A DNA stretch of 64,000 nt from Branchiostoma floridae (lineage: Eukaryota; Chordata; Leptocardii; Amphioxiformes; Branchiostomatidae). The position numbers were made by a program, and so were the translations under genes. The notes beneath the pieces are model-generated. The model did no database searches, was not told where the DNA came from, and was given only the letters and a program-made list of their open reading frames with translations. Shown here piece by piece: positions 34,896 to 46,237 of this stretch; positions within the stretch are counted from its first letter, which is position 1; the number at the start of each line of letters is the position of its first letter. The DNA lies in assembly GCF_000003815.2 (NCBI RefSeq), contig NC_049994.1, positions 1,434,626-1,498,625 of the forward strand, in the 5' to 3' direction.

Positions 34896-35820
34896 CACTA
34901 GTCTTTCATTCCAACACTCAACAAACACACCCATCTATGCAGGGAAGGGAATTCAGGACAGGTGTCTAAAATGCCTGAAAAACATTTTGAATTTTGGATA
35001 TTAATTATTACAATAAGAGGAGGCAGAGGGTACCAGTATTTCTTGCTGGAAGTTATCCAAAAAAGGTACAAACCTGAAAAAATCAGTAGACTTTTGACAT
35101 TTTGGGGTCCTTTTGGACTTCAGCTTTTGAAGTTTCAGTCATGCCAAAAAAAGAACCAAGTGTGATGAGAAATGAGATTGTATAAGAAATGTATAAAATA
35201 TATGTTTTGTAACACCTCTCTTTTCTTTATGCATATTAGTTGCTTGTGACTTGAAAATTACCACCATCATTCCAATATACAATTTGAGTTGTCACGTTCA
35301 CGGAGACCTGTGCCTTTGTCTCACTCTCCCAAATATGATGTTATGTAGTACTTCAGTACCAATATGTAGCAGATTCAGGTCCGAATCTGGACCTGATCTT
35401 CTGGACCTTTACCTGACGTTGACATGAGTTTTCTGTACTGGTCCCTACCACCATCACAGTAGTTTCTTGATGTAGTAAATGTTGATCTATGTTCATGTTA
35501 CAGTGACCAATTCTACCCTACACCTAGAGAAACATGGGAAATTCTTGACCAAGAAATGCTACTGGCAAAGTTGTGTATGATTTTGTAGACAATTTTATGA
35601 TTCAGAGTTACTTTTTGTTAATATGCTGAGGGAGTTGTCTGGTAGCAATTTTCTGCAGAATGAAATTATAGTCTGTCATTCTACTGATGTCCTACGAATA
35701 TGCTTTTCAGGCTAGCCTGAGTTTACACAATCTCTCGCTGGCTGGGGCAATTGTAGGGCCAGCTGCTAGGAACGCAATTTTAGTCAGGCTACTTTTCAGG
35801 CCAATTCAATTTGTTGGATC

Positions 35821-36249
35821 TAAAGGGGGTATCTCACTGGGACAAGCCTATTTAGGACATTGCCGCAACTTTGGTAATTTTCTGCCAATTTTCTATTGTG
35901 GTCACACTGACGTGCAAAATGTGGGTGACATGTATGACTTCTATGAACAAAATGGCCGTGGTCGGAATGTCACATCCTCAGTTTCATCCACAAGACAACT
36001 TTATTACTTACTTACTTACAACTTTATTACCACAGAATAAAAGTCCAATGCAAAATGATTAAGCTTCAGCAAAGAGAGATTTGGACTGTTAGGGACTATT
36101 AAGCGTCTAGTTTGCATCCATTTGCAACATTTAGCCTTTTGTGATGTCTTCCAAATTTAAAAAAAAATGCTTTTGGGAGGTCAATTGGCATCTGTTGGAG
36201 GCGACTGTCATTTGCAAGCAATTGCAACCCAGTGAGATGATACCCACTT
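35821..36249. mobile_element. MITE-like element with GGGTATCTCACTGGG ends
   Basis: The left end GGGGGTATCTCACTGGGAC and the inverted right end (CCCAGTGAGATGATACCC) frame about 430 bp. Borders are approximate. A related end (GGTGAGATACCCACTT) is in STAT intron 9 near 5020. Confidence 0.5.
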
Positions 36250-36719
36250 AAGTTATAACATCATTTTGATGCTCTTTCCTTGCTTTTAAATCATTTACAG
36301 GGGCTTATTCAGGCAGTACAAGCAATATTCATACAAACTGGGCGACCAAATTTTATTTTGGTGTTGTTTCTTTAATTATTTTAACCACACAGATTGCCCC
36401 AAACTATGACTGGCAGCTATTGTAAGGAATTGGAACAATAAATTAAGAACTGTCTCTAAATGTTATAAACATACATTTTATCTTCAGTCTTATAGTTAAG
36501 TGCAGAAAATCTTTTGTTTTTTAATCATAGAAATGCAAGAAACAGAGTAAAATTTGAAGTTAAGAGAAGTTTTAAGTTTTCTGTAATACAATGTAATTGC
36601 AATAAAGTTACGCAGCCAAGTGTTAGTACGTTGTATTTTTGTTTTGTAATTATTTTGCTGTATTTGTACAAAGCTGTGGTTTGCTATTAGTCTTCTCTTT
36701 CAATTAAGCATTCTTCGCC

Positions 36720-37030
36720 CCAAGTGTATGGAGTGTGCACATGTGTGTATGTATGCTAAGCCTTGTATATACAAACATGTATGTTTATACCTGTGTGTTT
36801 GCGTGTGTGTGTGTGTGAATCTGTAGCTGTGTGTGTGTGTGTGTGTGTGTGTGTGTCTTTTATGCATAAGGGGATTATGTATGTGTGTTTGTGCATGTTG
36901 ATGTGTGTGTGTACATGAGCAAAATTGTATTGTCTCCTGAGACAGAAGGACAACAACAATGGGGGATTATATGTGTGTGCTTATCTGTCTGTGTTTATGT
37001 ATGTGTGTTTGTGGGAGGGGGGGGGGGGTA
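36720..37030. repeat. TG-rich microsatellite region with a G run
   Basis: Interrupted (GT)n tracts (notably 36,800-36,856) and a poly-G run near 37,017-37,028. Confidence 0.9.
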
Positions 37031-37109
37031 CATGGTGATGATGATGAATGGAAAACACTGTAAATATAGACTTTTTTCATTAAGTATGCAAATGAAGCCC
37101 ATATTTGCA

Positions 37110-37565
37110 TAATTTGCACTTCTTTATGTACATCACTTCCAAAGATTCCTGCATTTTAAATATCATTGAAATCCATCGTTCCTATGTTACGTTATGCTCC
37201 TTGGAAGATTTTGACAGAATTGCCCCTGCAGTTCCAGAGCAAGCTGCTAGGGGGGCAAACATACATCACCTCTTCCTTACATCACAACCTAAAAAAATCA
37301 AGACCTTAGCATGTCCAGGTCAAAAGATACAAAAAGTTTTGCTGCAGTACCAAGGTCACACACCAGGGGGCTCAAAATCGACCTTGACCTTTGTCTTTCC
37401 AACACCTACCCACATACCAAATATCAGTACTATACGTCCAGAGGATCTTAAGTTATACCGACCACAAATATGCGGAAACAAAATAAAAACAAAAACAGAC
37501 ACTCACACAGACACACCAAAAACGATACCTACATTTTTCATGGAGGTAAACATCACATTGGTGAA
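37110..37565 (-). repeat. Dispersed ATGATATTTGGT-family repeat, inverted copy
   Basis: Its reverse complement aligns by eye with 3566-3900, sharing GACCTTGGTACT, CAGCAAAA, GGACATGCTA and GCTCTGGAACTGCAGGGG. The 158-codon frame across it is therefore not a gene. Confidence 0.6.
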
Positions 37566-38717
37566 GATAATACAAAAGTAATTAGCAACAGAAAACTGTA
37601 TTACAACTGCATACAACAGTTCCATTGTCAACAACTTTGCTTGGGAGTTGAAAAAAAAAATAAAGTCGTCTCTTGAAGGCACGAATAACGAGTGATTAGT
37701 GAATACAATGGTCGAAATTCTGCGAATTGGAACGGTGCCAGAAAGTAAACGCCCCGGCTGACTGCCCAAACGTGCCCCCTGTACCAGTCAAGTACCGGTT
37801 TTGAGAGGGTCTAAAGCATTCCTTGTTTAGAACACCCATTAGCGAACCCTTTTGTGCTCGGAGCGGCACAGGTTAGCGTCACTTGAGCTTTGACTCGGCC
37901 ACTGAACCCACAGCGAGGAGATTCCAACCCAGGGTCCCACAAACTCATGTTTACTGACAAAACTTCCTGGTGAGTAATATATGCATTCCGTATTTTTTAC
38001 CTCTGTGAAAATGGAGGTATTGTAATTTGTTTGTTTTGTGTGTGTTCGCAGTTGGGCAGTCTTCCAGGATGTAAGGCGGGAATGGTGTAAGAGGATATTT
38101 GCAGAATTGGATATGTGGTTTGGTTCCAATGCTGGAAGTGATCACCCTTGACAATAAATGTACCTGGTGTGTTTGGCTTGTCGAAACGGTAATGCTTGTG
38201 TGAGGCACATAGGGTACCCACAGCACTGAACGCTAGTTGCTTCCTCTTGTTCTCTATGTTCATAAGTATGGGGGTGAACTGTGCGTCTATGAAATCCGTA
38301 CGAATTCCGTATTGACGGCGCCGGCGTTGTGCAGCCTGGTTGTCGAGCCGAAAAAAAAGACTTCTTCGGGCGCAAACTTTACCAAGACAAAAATACCAGG
38401 TAAGTAACGTATTTGATATACGCACAAGAGAGAACCCACTATATAATTTAGCATAGTCATCTACAGCTTTGTACAGTTCTGGCTGGTTACTCACTCACCC
38501 ACGCACTCGCATTTTCATCGACTAACTTTACAAAATATTCGATTTGTTGAAGTCCCTTAGAATTGTAGTGATAAACTTCAGGAGAATATGTCAGTCTTGT
38601 GAAACATTTCCGCATAGTTTCAGAAGAATTTCTGGCCGCTCGCTGTAGACTATATCCCTTTGAAGCTTATATTACTGAAAGTTCCGGCGTCGGCTCACTT
38701 GACTTCAAGTACTCTCC

Positions 38718-38924
38718 TCAGGTGCGGCTCCAGGCAACGGGATACATGCGCTCTGTTAGGGTTGTTAGGGCGGCGAAACCGAAGTTGTGTTGGACCAAGG
38801 TAACTAGCATGGAGAGGAACTCAAAGCCATAGATTGTGGCTTTCTCAAAACCCAATGCAATCAAGTCCTCGGTGACATTTTCTTCTTCTAGACTCGCGTC
38901 ACGAAAATTGTAATTCTCCGGTAA
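38718..38924 (-). CDS. Possible terminal exon of an unidentified gene
   Basis: A minus-strand frame of 68 codons runs from a TAG acceptor (38,925-38,926) to TGA (38,718-38,720) with no stop. The peptide looks protein-like: an acidic start (LEEENVTEDLIALGFEKA) then a hydrophobic stretch (FEFLSMLVTLVQHNFGFAAL) that may be membrane-associated. I do not recognise the family. No matching upstream exon was found. It could be chance. Confidence 0.3.
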   Translation of the reverse strand, partial: LPENYNFRDASLEEENVTEDLIALGFEKATIYGFEFLSMLVTLVQHNFGFAALTTLTERMYPVAWSRT

Positions 38925-39445
38925 CTACCCACGCCTGTTGTTTCAGCGACGAACCGATCCAGCACGAGCGAGACCACACTTATACAGGTATTAGAGGGGG
39001 CACTTTCAGTGGTTGCACGTTTTATATGGGGGTTTGTTGGCTTTTTTTTCTTAAGGAGGTCTAAGATTTTTTTTATGTTCAACACATAGTTAATCTGCGC
39101 CTAAATACTGTTTATGGGCTCGATATGGTGTGTCGGCTGCAGTTCATATGTTCTCCGCTAGGCGTTGACATGTAGAGGTCGGGGAACGAGCGGACAAACT
39201 TGGGTTCATTTTCATATTTGTACCCTGATGAAGTCTATATCCTCTTTGCTTCTTCCTTGTGTAATCTGCAATGGACTTTAGAAAAAGGCTTTCGACTTTC
39301 GGTGGTCGAAAAAGCATCGGGGCTCTTAAGATCTCTTAACCAAGTAAATCCCCAAAGGCGAAGTACTGTGTTCTGCTACGTTACGCTGAAGTATTTCCCC
39401 ACGCCCATTTTTGCAGGTCAGAGGTTTTTATGTAAATCTCTACAA
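38925..39445. promoter_or_regulatory. Upstream region of the hydroxylase gene
   Basis: No clear core promoter motif. The frame opening at 39,200 is in frame with the hydroxylase start but shows no signal-like or conserved sequence, so it is treated as 5' UTR or upstream DNA. Confidence 0.35.
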
Positions 39446-42400
39446 ATGGCGGCCATGGGGACAACATGTCGTTCCCGGGGTTCTCCGCTGATACTCGTCC
39501 TCAGGGTTCTCTGTGTACTGGCTGTGGTCACCTGTTATCTACTCCAATCTGCAATACAGGTAAGCTGGACGCTGTGTCGCCATTTTTGTGTGACCCTTTC
39601 TAGGTATACATACATACATACTACACAATGTGTGTCTGTTCAACCGGAAGCAACTTTGGTTAGTGCTTGCCTATAATGTGGCACCTGTCTTTGAAAATTT
39701 TGAAACAAAATCATAGTTAAAGTAAGAAGTAATATTACAATGTCGGATTTAAACATTTAAATCTCTTAAAGATTTACCGACACTGTCTGTGGATAGAAGC
39801 CACATTGTTTTCTCAGTCACAAAGCCGGAAAACAAATGACTGAGTACTGATAAGCTTAAGTACTGGAGGGCGTGGCGTGCAAACGAACTCTTGAAACACT
39901 GGCCCGGTAAGGGTAATGTTGTGTTTCCGGTCACGATCCTGAAAAAGTAGGGCCGGTACGGATTCTCCTATATGTTTTTTTTTTCTTTCTTTTTTTCCCT
40001 TAAATATCTATCGAAGTGATCCAATAATTCACTAAATTCATCAGGACACCAGCATTTTCAGTATCCTATGTTTTGATTATACGGTGTACTTTTACATATG
40101 CGGCGTGACGATAGCAAGGGGACCTAATAATAAGTTGGGTGGGTCATTCTTTTGCTGTTAACATGTTTCGACAAAAATTAGGTGTTGAAAAATTATTTTA
40201 CAACGTTTTCATCACACAGATGTTAGATGGAAACGTCTAAGTTACTTGCCAACAGGCTATCCCCGCAAAAGCGTGGGTCCGCATGTTTTTGCTAGGTCGT
40301 CGGTCAGGTTTTAGACCCGCTTTGAACCATGAAATCTGTAGGCGGAGACATCCCCAAGTGGTGCGAATGCATACCCGGTAAACCATGTGCACTCCCACAA
40401 CCGTAACACACCAGGTTTGTACAGAAAAGTAAAAACATATCCGGACAGATTTAACTGATCCACTCACACCGCCGGGAAGGACCCCTACTCTGTTCGATAA
40501 GTGCGGTATTGGGAATCTTTTAGGTTTTTCTGTCGTCACAAGGGACTTCAATTCAACGTCCTATCCGAGGGACGTCCCTAAATCGAAGATGAGGTTCTCA
40601 TTTCCACCTGAGTGAAGTGAGGAACGTCGTATACATTATACCTTTCCCAAAGGCGCAAGGTCGGTAGCACATCAACGGATTTGAACCCAGGACCTCTGGT
40701 TTACCCACACGACATTCTAAAGCACAACTGTCCTCCTCAAACAAAGTTAAGTTCCGTCATGGACAACGTTTGAAACCTTGGAAATAAAGCACCAAATGTA
40801 CTGAGCACTATTTCATACAGTATCTCTAGCTATATCTGTTTTCGTGGCCTTGCGAGTTTAACAGCCTTAGGCGTAAAAAAAGCACGGGTCGGTAGGTATT
40901 CGTTAGGGTCGGTAAGGTAACCGGATACACAACATTTTTGTCCATACGGGCCTGGTGTGTAAAGGTAGCCTATGCCGTAAATGTGGATACTGATACTGAT
41001 CTACAATATCTCTAGCAAACAGGGACAATAAAAGTTTTAAAACATTGATTAGCTTGAGACTCATTTCCGGGTTGGAGAAGATGCAGCTTTCTTTATGCAG
41101 AAAGAAAATGCTAGTTGATTGAGCTAACCAGTAAAGGCATAGTGTAGTATGCAGTTGTGAAGCAAACCGCATGGATCGCTGTTGCACTGCTCTTCTAATT
41201 TATGTTTTACAGCATAACATCGACAGCCTCTGGCGCTACCTACGTCACCACGTCTTGTACGAGACTGTGTACTTTGAGACGTGGTTCGTCGTATTCTGTT
41301 ACTCTATCATCGCCCTGGTGCCAGAGGCCATGGCGAAAGTTCCCTTCTTCTCAAAGTACCGACTGGAGCGGAGTTTGACTGCACCTCGCCCCTCCATCCC
41401 CCATCTCATGACAGAGGGAACCCTGTACATGCTACCATTAGCTGCCCTGGATACAGTCATCGTGAAAAGGTAAACATTATCCTCGCATGAAAGTTCCTCT
41501 GTGCTGGTAAATTACATTCAATGAAAGAGGACTAGCCTTACAAACACTTCAGATAAAATGGAACTTACTTCAATTGTCGACTGACGGGGGGCGACATATG
41601 TTATCTGGCACTTAAAATTGCTGCACTCACATTTTTTGAATCTGAAAAATCTATGACTTTTGCCACGTTGTAATTTGAATTTTCGACTGACGGGGGGTGA
41701 CATAGGTTATCTGGCACTTAAGATTGCTGCACTCACATTTTTGAATCTGAAAAATCTAATGACTCTTTCCACGTTGTACCCTGTAATGGGATGACCTGAC
41801 TCTCTCATTGGCTGGACTGACCCATCTGGGGTAGTGTGTGAAGTCCAGGCGTCATTTCAATACTTTGGCAGACAAACACACCTCTGATTTCACAGTGGGG
41901 GTAAAGCTTTGAGATTTGAAATATATGTAAGTGTATTTGAAGTGACTGTTTATTACTAGTTTACCTACCTACCTATATAGGCTTTATCATATGTTCCATT
42001 GGACACTCCATTTACTGTCCCTACTCTTAGGTTTGCTGTACTAAATGTTTTTGTTCACAAAACCAAATGCAGTGTCATTGGCTTGTGGACTCAGCGTTCA
42101 GTAATCAAAACATCGGTGATGATGGATCATATTGTGGGATTACCGCTAACTCCACACACATTTCAGTGTCTTTGCACTTTATAAAAGTAGATTTTCCTTC
42201 CTTTTGTTGTGAAGGTTCCCAGAAGTATCAGAAAACGTCATAGAACTTAAACGTCTTGACTGGATCCAGAGAGCGAGAGCGCTACCCGAGCGCGCCCCCA
42301 CGTTGGGACAGATGGTACTGCAGGTAGCGGCTGCACTCATCATCTATGACGCAATGTTCTTCGTCATTCATTACAGTGTACACCGGTAAGCATGAATATT

Positions 42401-44581
42401 CTGCGTCATTCATTGCAGTGTACACCGGTAAGCATGAATATTCTACGTCATTCATTACAGTGTACACAGGTAAGCATGAATATTCTGCGTCATTCATTAC
42501 AGTGTACACAGGTATGCAGGAATATTCTACGTCATTCATTCCAGTGTACACAGGTAAGCATGAATATTCTGCGTCATTCATTACAGTGTACACCGGTAAG
42601 CATGAATATTCTACGTCATTCATTACAGTGTACACAGGTAAGCACGAATATTCTGCGTCATTCATTACAGTGTACACAGGTATGCAGGAATATTCTACGT
42701 CATTCATTCCAGTGTACACAGGTAAGCATGAATATTCTGCGTCATTCATTACAGTGTACACAGGTATGCAGGAATATTCTACGTCATATATTACAGTGTA
42801 CACATACACGTACTGAGTGTGTTTGAAATTTGAATTCTACAAACTGTGATTCATTGGTAAACCTTTTTGGTGTGAAGTATCAAAGGTGAGGATGAGGCTA
42901 ATTGGTCGAAATGCAACAAGGGAAATGACAGGAATGTTAGTGGACAGGATGTGTGCCTACAGGAATGCTGGAATGCCCGAAGGGGACGCAGGAATTTCAG
43001 TCCACTGGAATCTGGCTGCAGAGAAATGTATTAGGAAGATTGCAAAAAATGACCCTAGAGCGTCCGCAGGAATTTCTGTGGTCTCTTGGGGGTAATCTAG
43101 AATTCATACACTTAAACATTTCCGAGGACAAAACCCTGCGGACTAACATGATGATTCTCATAGACACATTCCTGTACAATTCCTAAAATTCTTGCAGACC
43201 ACACTCAATTCTATATCTCGAGGCTCGCCCCTGAGACGTCGCCAAAAATAAGGACGCGTGGTAATGAACTCTACTATACTGATGCTTTCCCCAGGAACGC
43301 CTTCCTGTACAGAACGATCCACGCCCATCACCACGACCACCCGGCGGGTCTGCACGGCCGCGTCACCAACCGTCTGACGGTGGCAGAACGTCTAGCGCTG
43401 GTCCTGTCAGCTAACTTCTCCCTGAGACTGGTGTCCGCGCACCCGCTCAGCAGGACGGGCTTCATCGTTGTGTTCATAGGGCTGCTGGTGGAAAACCACG
43501 CCGGGTAATATACACGTACCTTTAGGTCTACAGTCTACGCCACATTTCCAAACCGGGGCCCGGCCGGGTAGCTTTCGGAACCGAAAAGTATGATATAAAA
43601 GACACCAAAGTACACAAGACGTAAAGAAAATAGTCTGGGGCATTATTTGTGTACAGTTTTACGTGTACGTATACATTTCTATAATTTTCGATTGCACAAG
43701 CAGGCCGGCTTGGCCCCGATTTGGAAATATGACGTTAGCCTTGGTAGGCATTTAATTTTGCAACTACATCAAACCAAGCTCAGTGATCAAACTTTTTACT
43801 CCAGACTTCGATGGAGTTACCAACTATTCATGTGCTGTTTTTTTACCTACCTACAAGCAAGTATTGTATGTTAAAGGTAGGCTGGATAAACCTACTAGTA
43901 TTTCGAAGTAGTTTGAAATTTAGAATAGTTTGCTGTATTGCATACATAGTATAAACGCATCATTGCGAAACACACCAGGTTTGTACTAAGGAGTACAAGC
44001 TGCATGTCCGGACAGATTTATTTGGTCCACTCACACAGGGGAGGTCCCTGCCGTTTTCGATAAGCGCGGTGGGTTCTGCAATTTGCTCTAGTTGTGGCTT
44101 TCTAGTGAAGTGAAGTAAGGAAAGTCGTGTTAAGTGCTATTTCCAAGAGTACAACGTCGATGGCATATCAGGAGTTCGAACGCCGGACCTCTGGATTCTG
44201 GGCCAAGCACCCTAACTGTTACGCCAAAAGGACGCTTCGACGTACTGTAAAGACTATTTGTAGAATAGTTGTAATTGATAGATAAGTAATTTAGCAGTGT
44301 ATACCATGTTAATTTGGTATTTCTACACAAATGAACGATTCAATAACGTTATACACAGGTATTATCATCCCTCTCTTTAAAATAGATTCTTCCACGTTTA
44401 CAGGTTTGACTTACCGTGGAGCTATGACAAGATCATTCCATTTGGTGTGATGGGAGGGGCAGCACGGCACCACGCCCACCACGTGTACGGAGCCCGTCAG
44501 TACCAACCCTTCTTCACCTACATCGACAACTACATGGAACAATCCAAACAACACTTCAGTGGGAAGGATGACAACTTGTGA
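39446..44581 (+). CDS. Fatty acid hydroxylase superfamily protein, cholesterol 25-hydroxylase-like
   Basis: Five exons: 39446-39559, 41213-41469, 42215-42385, 43295-43504, 44404-44581. Phases agree and the product is 309 aa. An N-terminal helix (LILVLRVLCVLAVVTCYLL) is followed by membrane segments and the three di-iron histidine boxes: HYSVH (HX3H, exon 3 end), HAHHH (HX2HH, exon 4), and HHAHH (exon 5) with a CH25H-like YQPFFTYIDNYME after it. The family inserts hydroxyl groups into sterols or lipids at the ER membrane; the substrate here is unknown. A second ATG at 39,455 has a better start context (GCCATGG). The first histidine box lies inside the 42-bp minisatellite. No gene symbol is assigned because several paralogous families share this fold. 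Confidence 0.88.
40380..40735 (-). mobile_element. tRNA-derived SINE
   Basis: On the minus strand a B-box-like GGTCCTGGGTTCAAATCC is followed by a body with GTGTGAGTGGATCAGTTAAA and ACCTGGTGTGTTACGG. The body is shared with 43,975-44,226 and 10,985-11,195. It lies in hydroxylase intron 1. Confidence 0.7.
41578..41790. repeat. 106-bp tandem duplication
   Basis: Two units beginning CGACTGACGGGGGG at 41,578 and 41,684, nearly identical, in hydroxylase intron 2. Confidence 0.85.
42361..42806. repeat. 42-bp minisatellite spanning the hydroxylase exon 3 donor
   Basis: About 10.5 units at 42-bp spacing. Each copies the end of exon 3 (TCATTCATTACAGTGTACAC, the HYSVH box) and a donor (GTAAGC or GTATGC). 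Variants recur with a four-unit (168-bp) order. The functional donor is presumably the first, at 42,386. As 42 is a multiple of 3, the array is open on both strands and looks like 144-175 aa ORFs. Confidence 0.95.
42890..43255 (-). repeat. Dispersed GGCGACGTCTCAGGGG family, copy 1
   Basis: On the minus strand it reads TTTTTGGCGACGTCTCAGGG, then TTTTAGGAATTGTACAGG, matching 56,700-57,060 and in part 53,170-53,290. It lies in hydroxylase intron 3, ending about 40 bp before exon 4. Confidence 0.55.
43975..44226 (-). mobile_element. tRNA-derived SINE
   Basis: The minus-strand head TGGCGTAACAGTTAGGGTGC resembles an A box and GGTCCGGCGTTCGAACTCC a B box. The body ends ACAAACCTGGTGTG. It is in hydroxylase intron 4. 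Confidence 0.75.
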
Positions 44582-45511
44582 CGAACAAATTATCGCATAA
44601 AAACTTTAGGAGGTGTTTGAAGAAGAGAACTTTAGAAGTACATGTAAATACAACTACATTTTGTCGTAATGTCTGTTTTCCAGCTTTCAAAATAACATTT
44701 TTTGCGAGTCGCTAAACCAGGTTCAGAACTTGCTGCCATCTTTATTTCACTATGACGTCACGGTCGAGCGGAAATCAACTTGGTTAATACCTGGCTGCAT
44801 TAATCAAGAACTGGAATTAAAATTTGTAAGATCCGATGTCTAGTAACAACAGACGGGTGTATATTATGTGATGTCCTTGCGGAAATCATACGATCCTTAC
44901 GGAAATCATACGATCCTTGCTAATTCAATATGGGGGCCTAGGAACTTGCATTTCTTCCGACGATATCGAGATTATCCGACCCTGCTAAGCCCTAAACCTC
45001 CACCTGCAGAAGAGGCAACTTATTGGGTGACATATCACTATGTTTTATACCGCTAGGCTAGCTGAAGAAAGGAAATCAATCTGCAATAGAGCACGGGCCG
45101 GCGTGGGGCCAGAATTTGTAAGAATCGTATGAATTCCGTAAGGATCATATGATTTCCATAAGGGTCGTATGAATTCCGTAAGGATCGTATGAATTCCGTA
45201 AGGATCGTATGTTTCTTAGAAGTGAATCGTATGAATTCCGTAAGGGTCGTATGGATACTTAGGCACCCTTGACGGCTGTAACGGTGACTCAACATGGCGT
45301 GCTTTGGCGAGTCATCATGACATATGCACAGTTTTTTTCACAGGCTTTATTCATCTTCCTACAAAATATGCATAATATCTAGATCGATTAAACTATACAG
45401 ACAGCGTAAAAGTTCCATGCATATAGTGACGATATCGATTTGTTAGTACACGTACTAGTACATGTACTAGTATATATATACTTTCTAAGTTTACCAAATT
45501 TCCCAAGTTGC
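44582..45511. other. Hydroxylase 3' flank
   Basis: No gene seen. Contains the inverted pair of short tandem arrays described separately and ends where the nrf-6-type duplication begins. Confidence 0.5.
44876..45250. repeat. Two 20-22-bp tandem arrays in inverted orientation
   Basis: Left array (44,876-44,925): repeated GGAAATCATACGATCCTT. Right array (45,117-45,250): repeated CGTATGAATTCCGTAAGGAT, the reverse-complement type. About 190 bp separate them. Confidence 0.8.
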
Positions 45512-46237
45512 CAAATTTCCCATCATTCATTACATATCAATATGGCGTCGCCCATGTTTGGGAACAAAACCAAGATAATTTTTTTTTCGATCGCAAAACC
45601 TGTAGTATAAATATTTGGTCTACCAAAGGTCTGTTGTCTTCATAGGATGATATTTAGGTCATTTCAACACTGAGTTACCAATCCCGACAACTGGTATGGT
45701 CCTTTTTCAAAACAACACCTTCCGTGGTCATGATGGTACAATGTTATATTAACGACCAATAGCCTTGGTCAGCAGTTTGGGTACTTCTGCCCATTCAGAT
45801 CATCGCACGGCGCTTTATAGGTGTTATTACTCCATATATCCTATATAGGTTTGTATTTACTAACTCCCTATAACCGCCTTGGTACAAAATAAACAAACTT
45901 TATAAATGGTTTGCGTTGGTGCTATAGGCCGTTCCTTACATGGTTCCGATTGATCTGTTGTATGAAAGCCTGTAACTTTTCTGACAAGTGGAAAGTCAAT
46001 TGCAGAAAAAGCAAGGTGTCAGAAAATGTCTCTCTAAACCCACGTTAACATCTGCTCCCATCCTACACCTCATTGTTCATTGTATTATAATACGTTATCA
46101 CCTATTTGTGTAACTACGTCATTGGCCCCGTCTTCTGACTGGTATCAACATTGCTTCGACCCTAAACTTTATTTGCATAGCTTCTAGACGTGGTGGCAAA
46201 GTGCTGTTTACGCTAATCTGCTTATACGAACAGGAGC
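45512..46237 (+). promoter_or_regulatory. Duplicated promoter region of the nrf-6-like gene
   Basis: Aligns with 62,141-62,866 at a constant offset of 16,629 bp at both ends. The proximal part preserves AAACTTTATTTGCATAGCT about 70 bp before the ATG, containing an octamer-like ATTTGCAT. The conservation shows a shared promoter, not which factor binds. Confidence 0.6.

Larger units (their letters stand above)
34896..38717. other. NEMP 3' flank and intergenic region
   Basis: Probably NEMP 3' UTR at first, with AATAAA at 36,437-36,442 and 36,601-36,606 as candidate poly(A) signals. The rest holds repeats (listed separately) and CpG-richer DNA at 37.7-38.5 kb. The latter has overlapping ORFs on both strands and a plus-strand donor-like site near 38,399, but no product I can recognise. 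Confidence 0.5.

Noticed and set aside
37105-37581. 158-aa ORF
   Set aside because: Matches, inverted, a dispersed repeat at 3566 and 49,800 that has no shared reading frame.
37997-38494. 165-aa minus-strand ORF
   Set aside because: No domain recognised, several overlapping frames on both strands are equally open, and no consistent splice context; left unannotated.
31073-42806. CRISPR-like arrays
   Set aside because: Units are directly adjacent with no unique spacers and contain exon ends; this is animal DNA.
42282-42826. ORFs of 144-175 aa on both strands
   Set aside because: They come from the 42-bp array, which has no stop in several frames.
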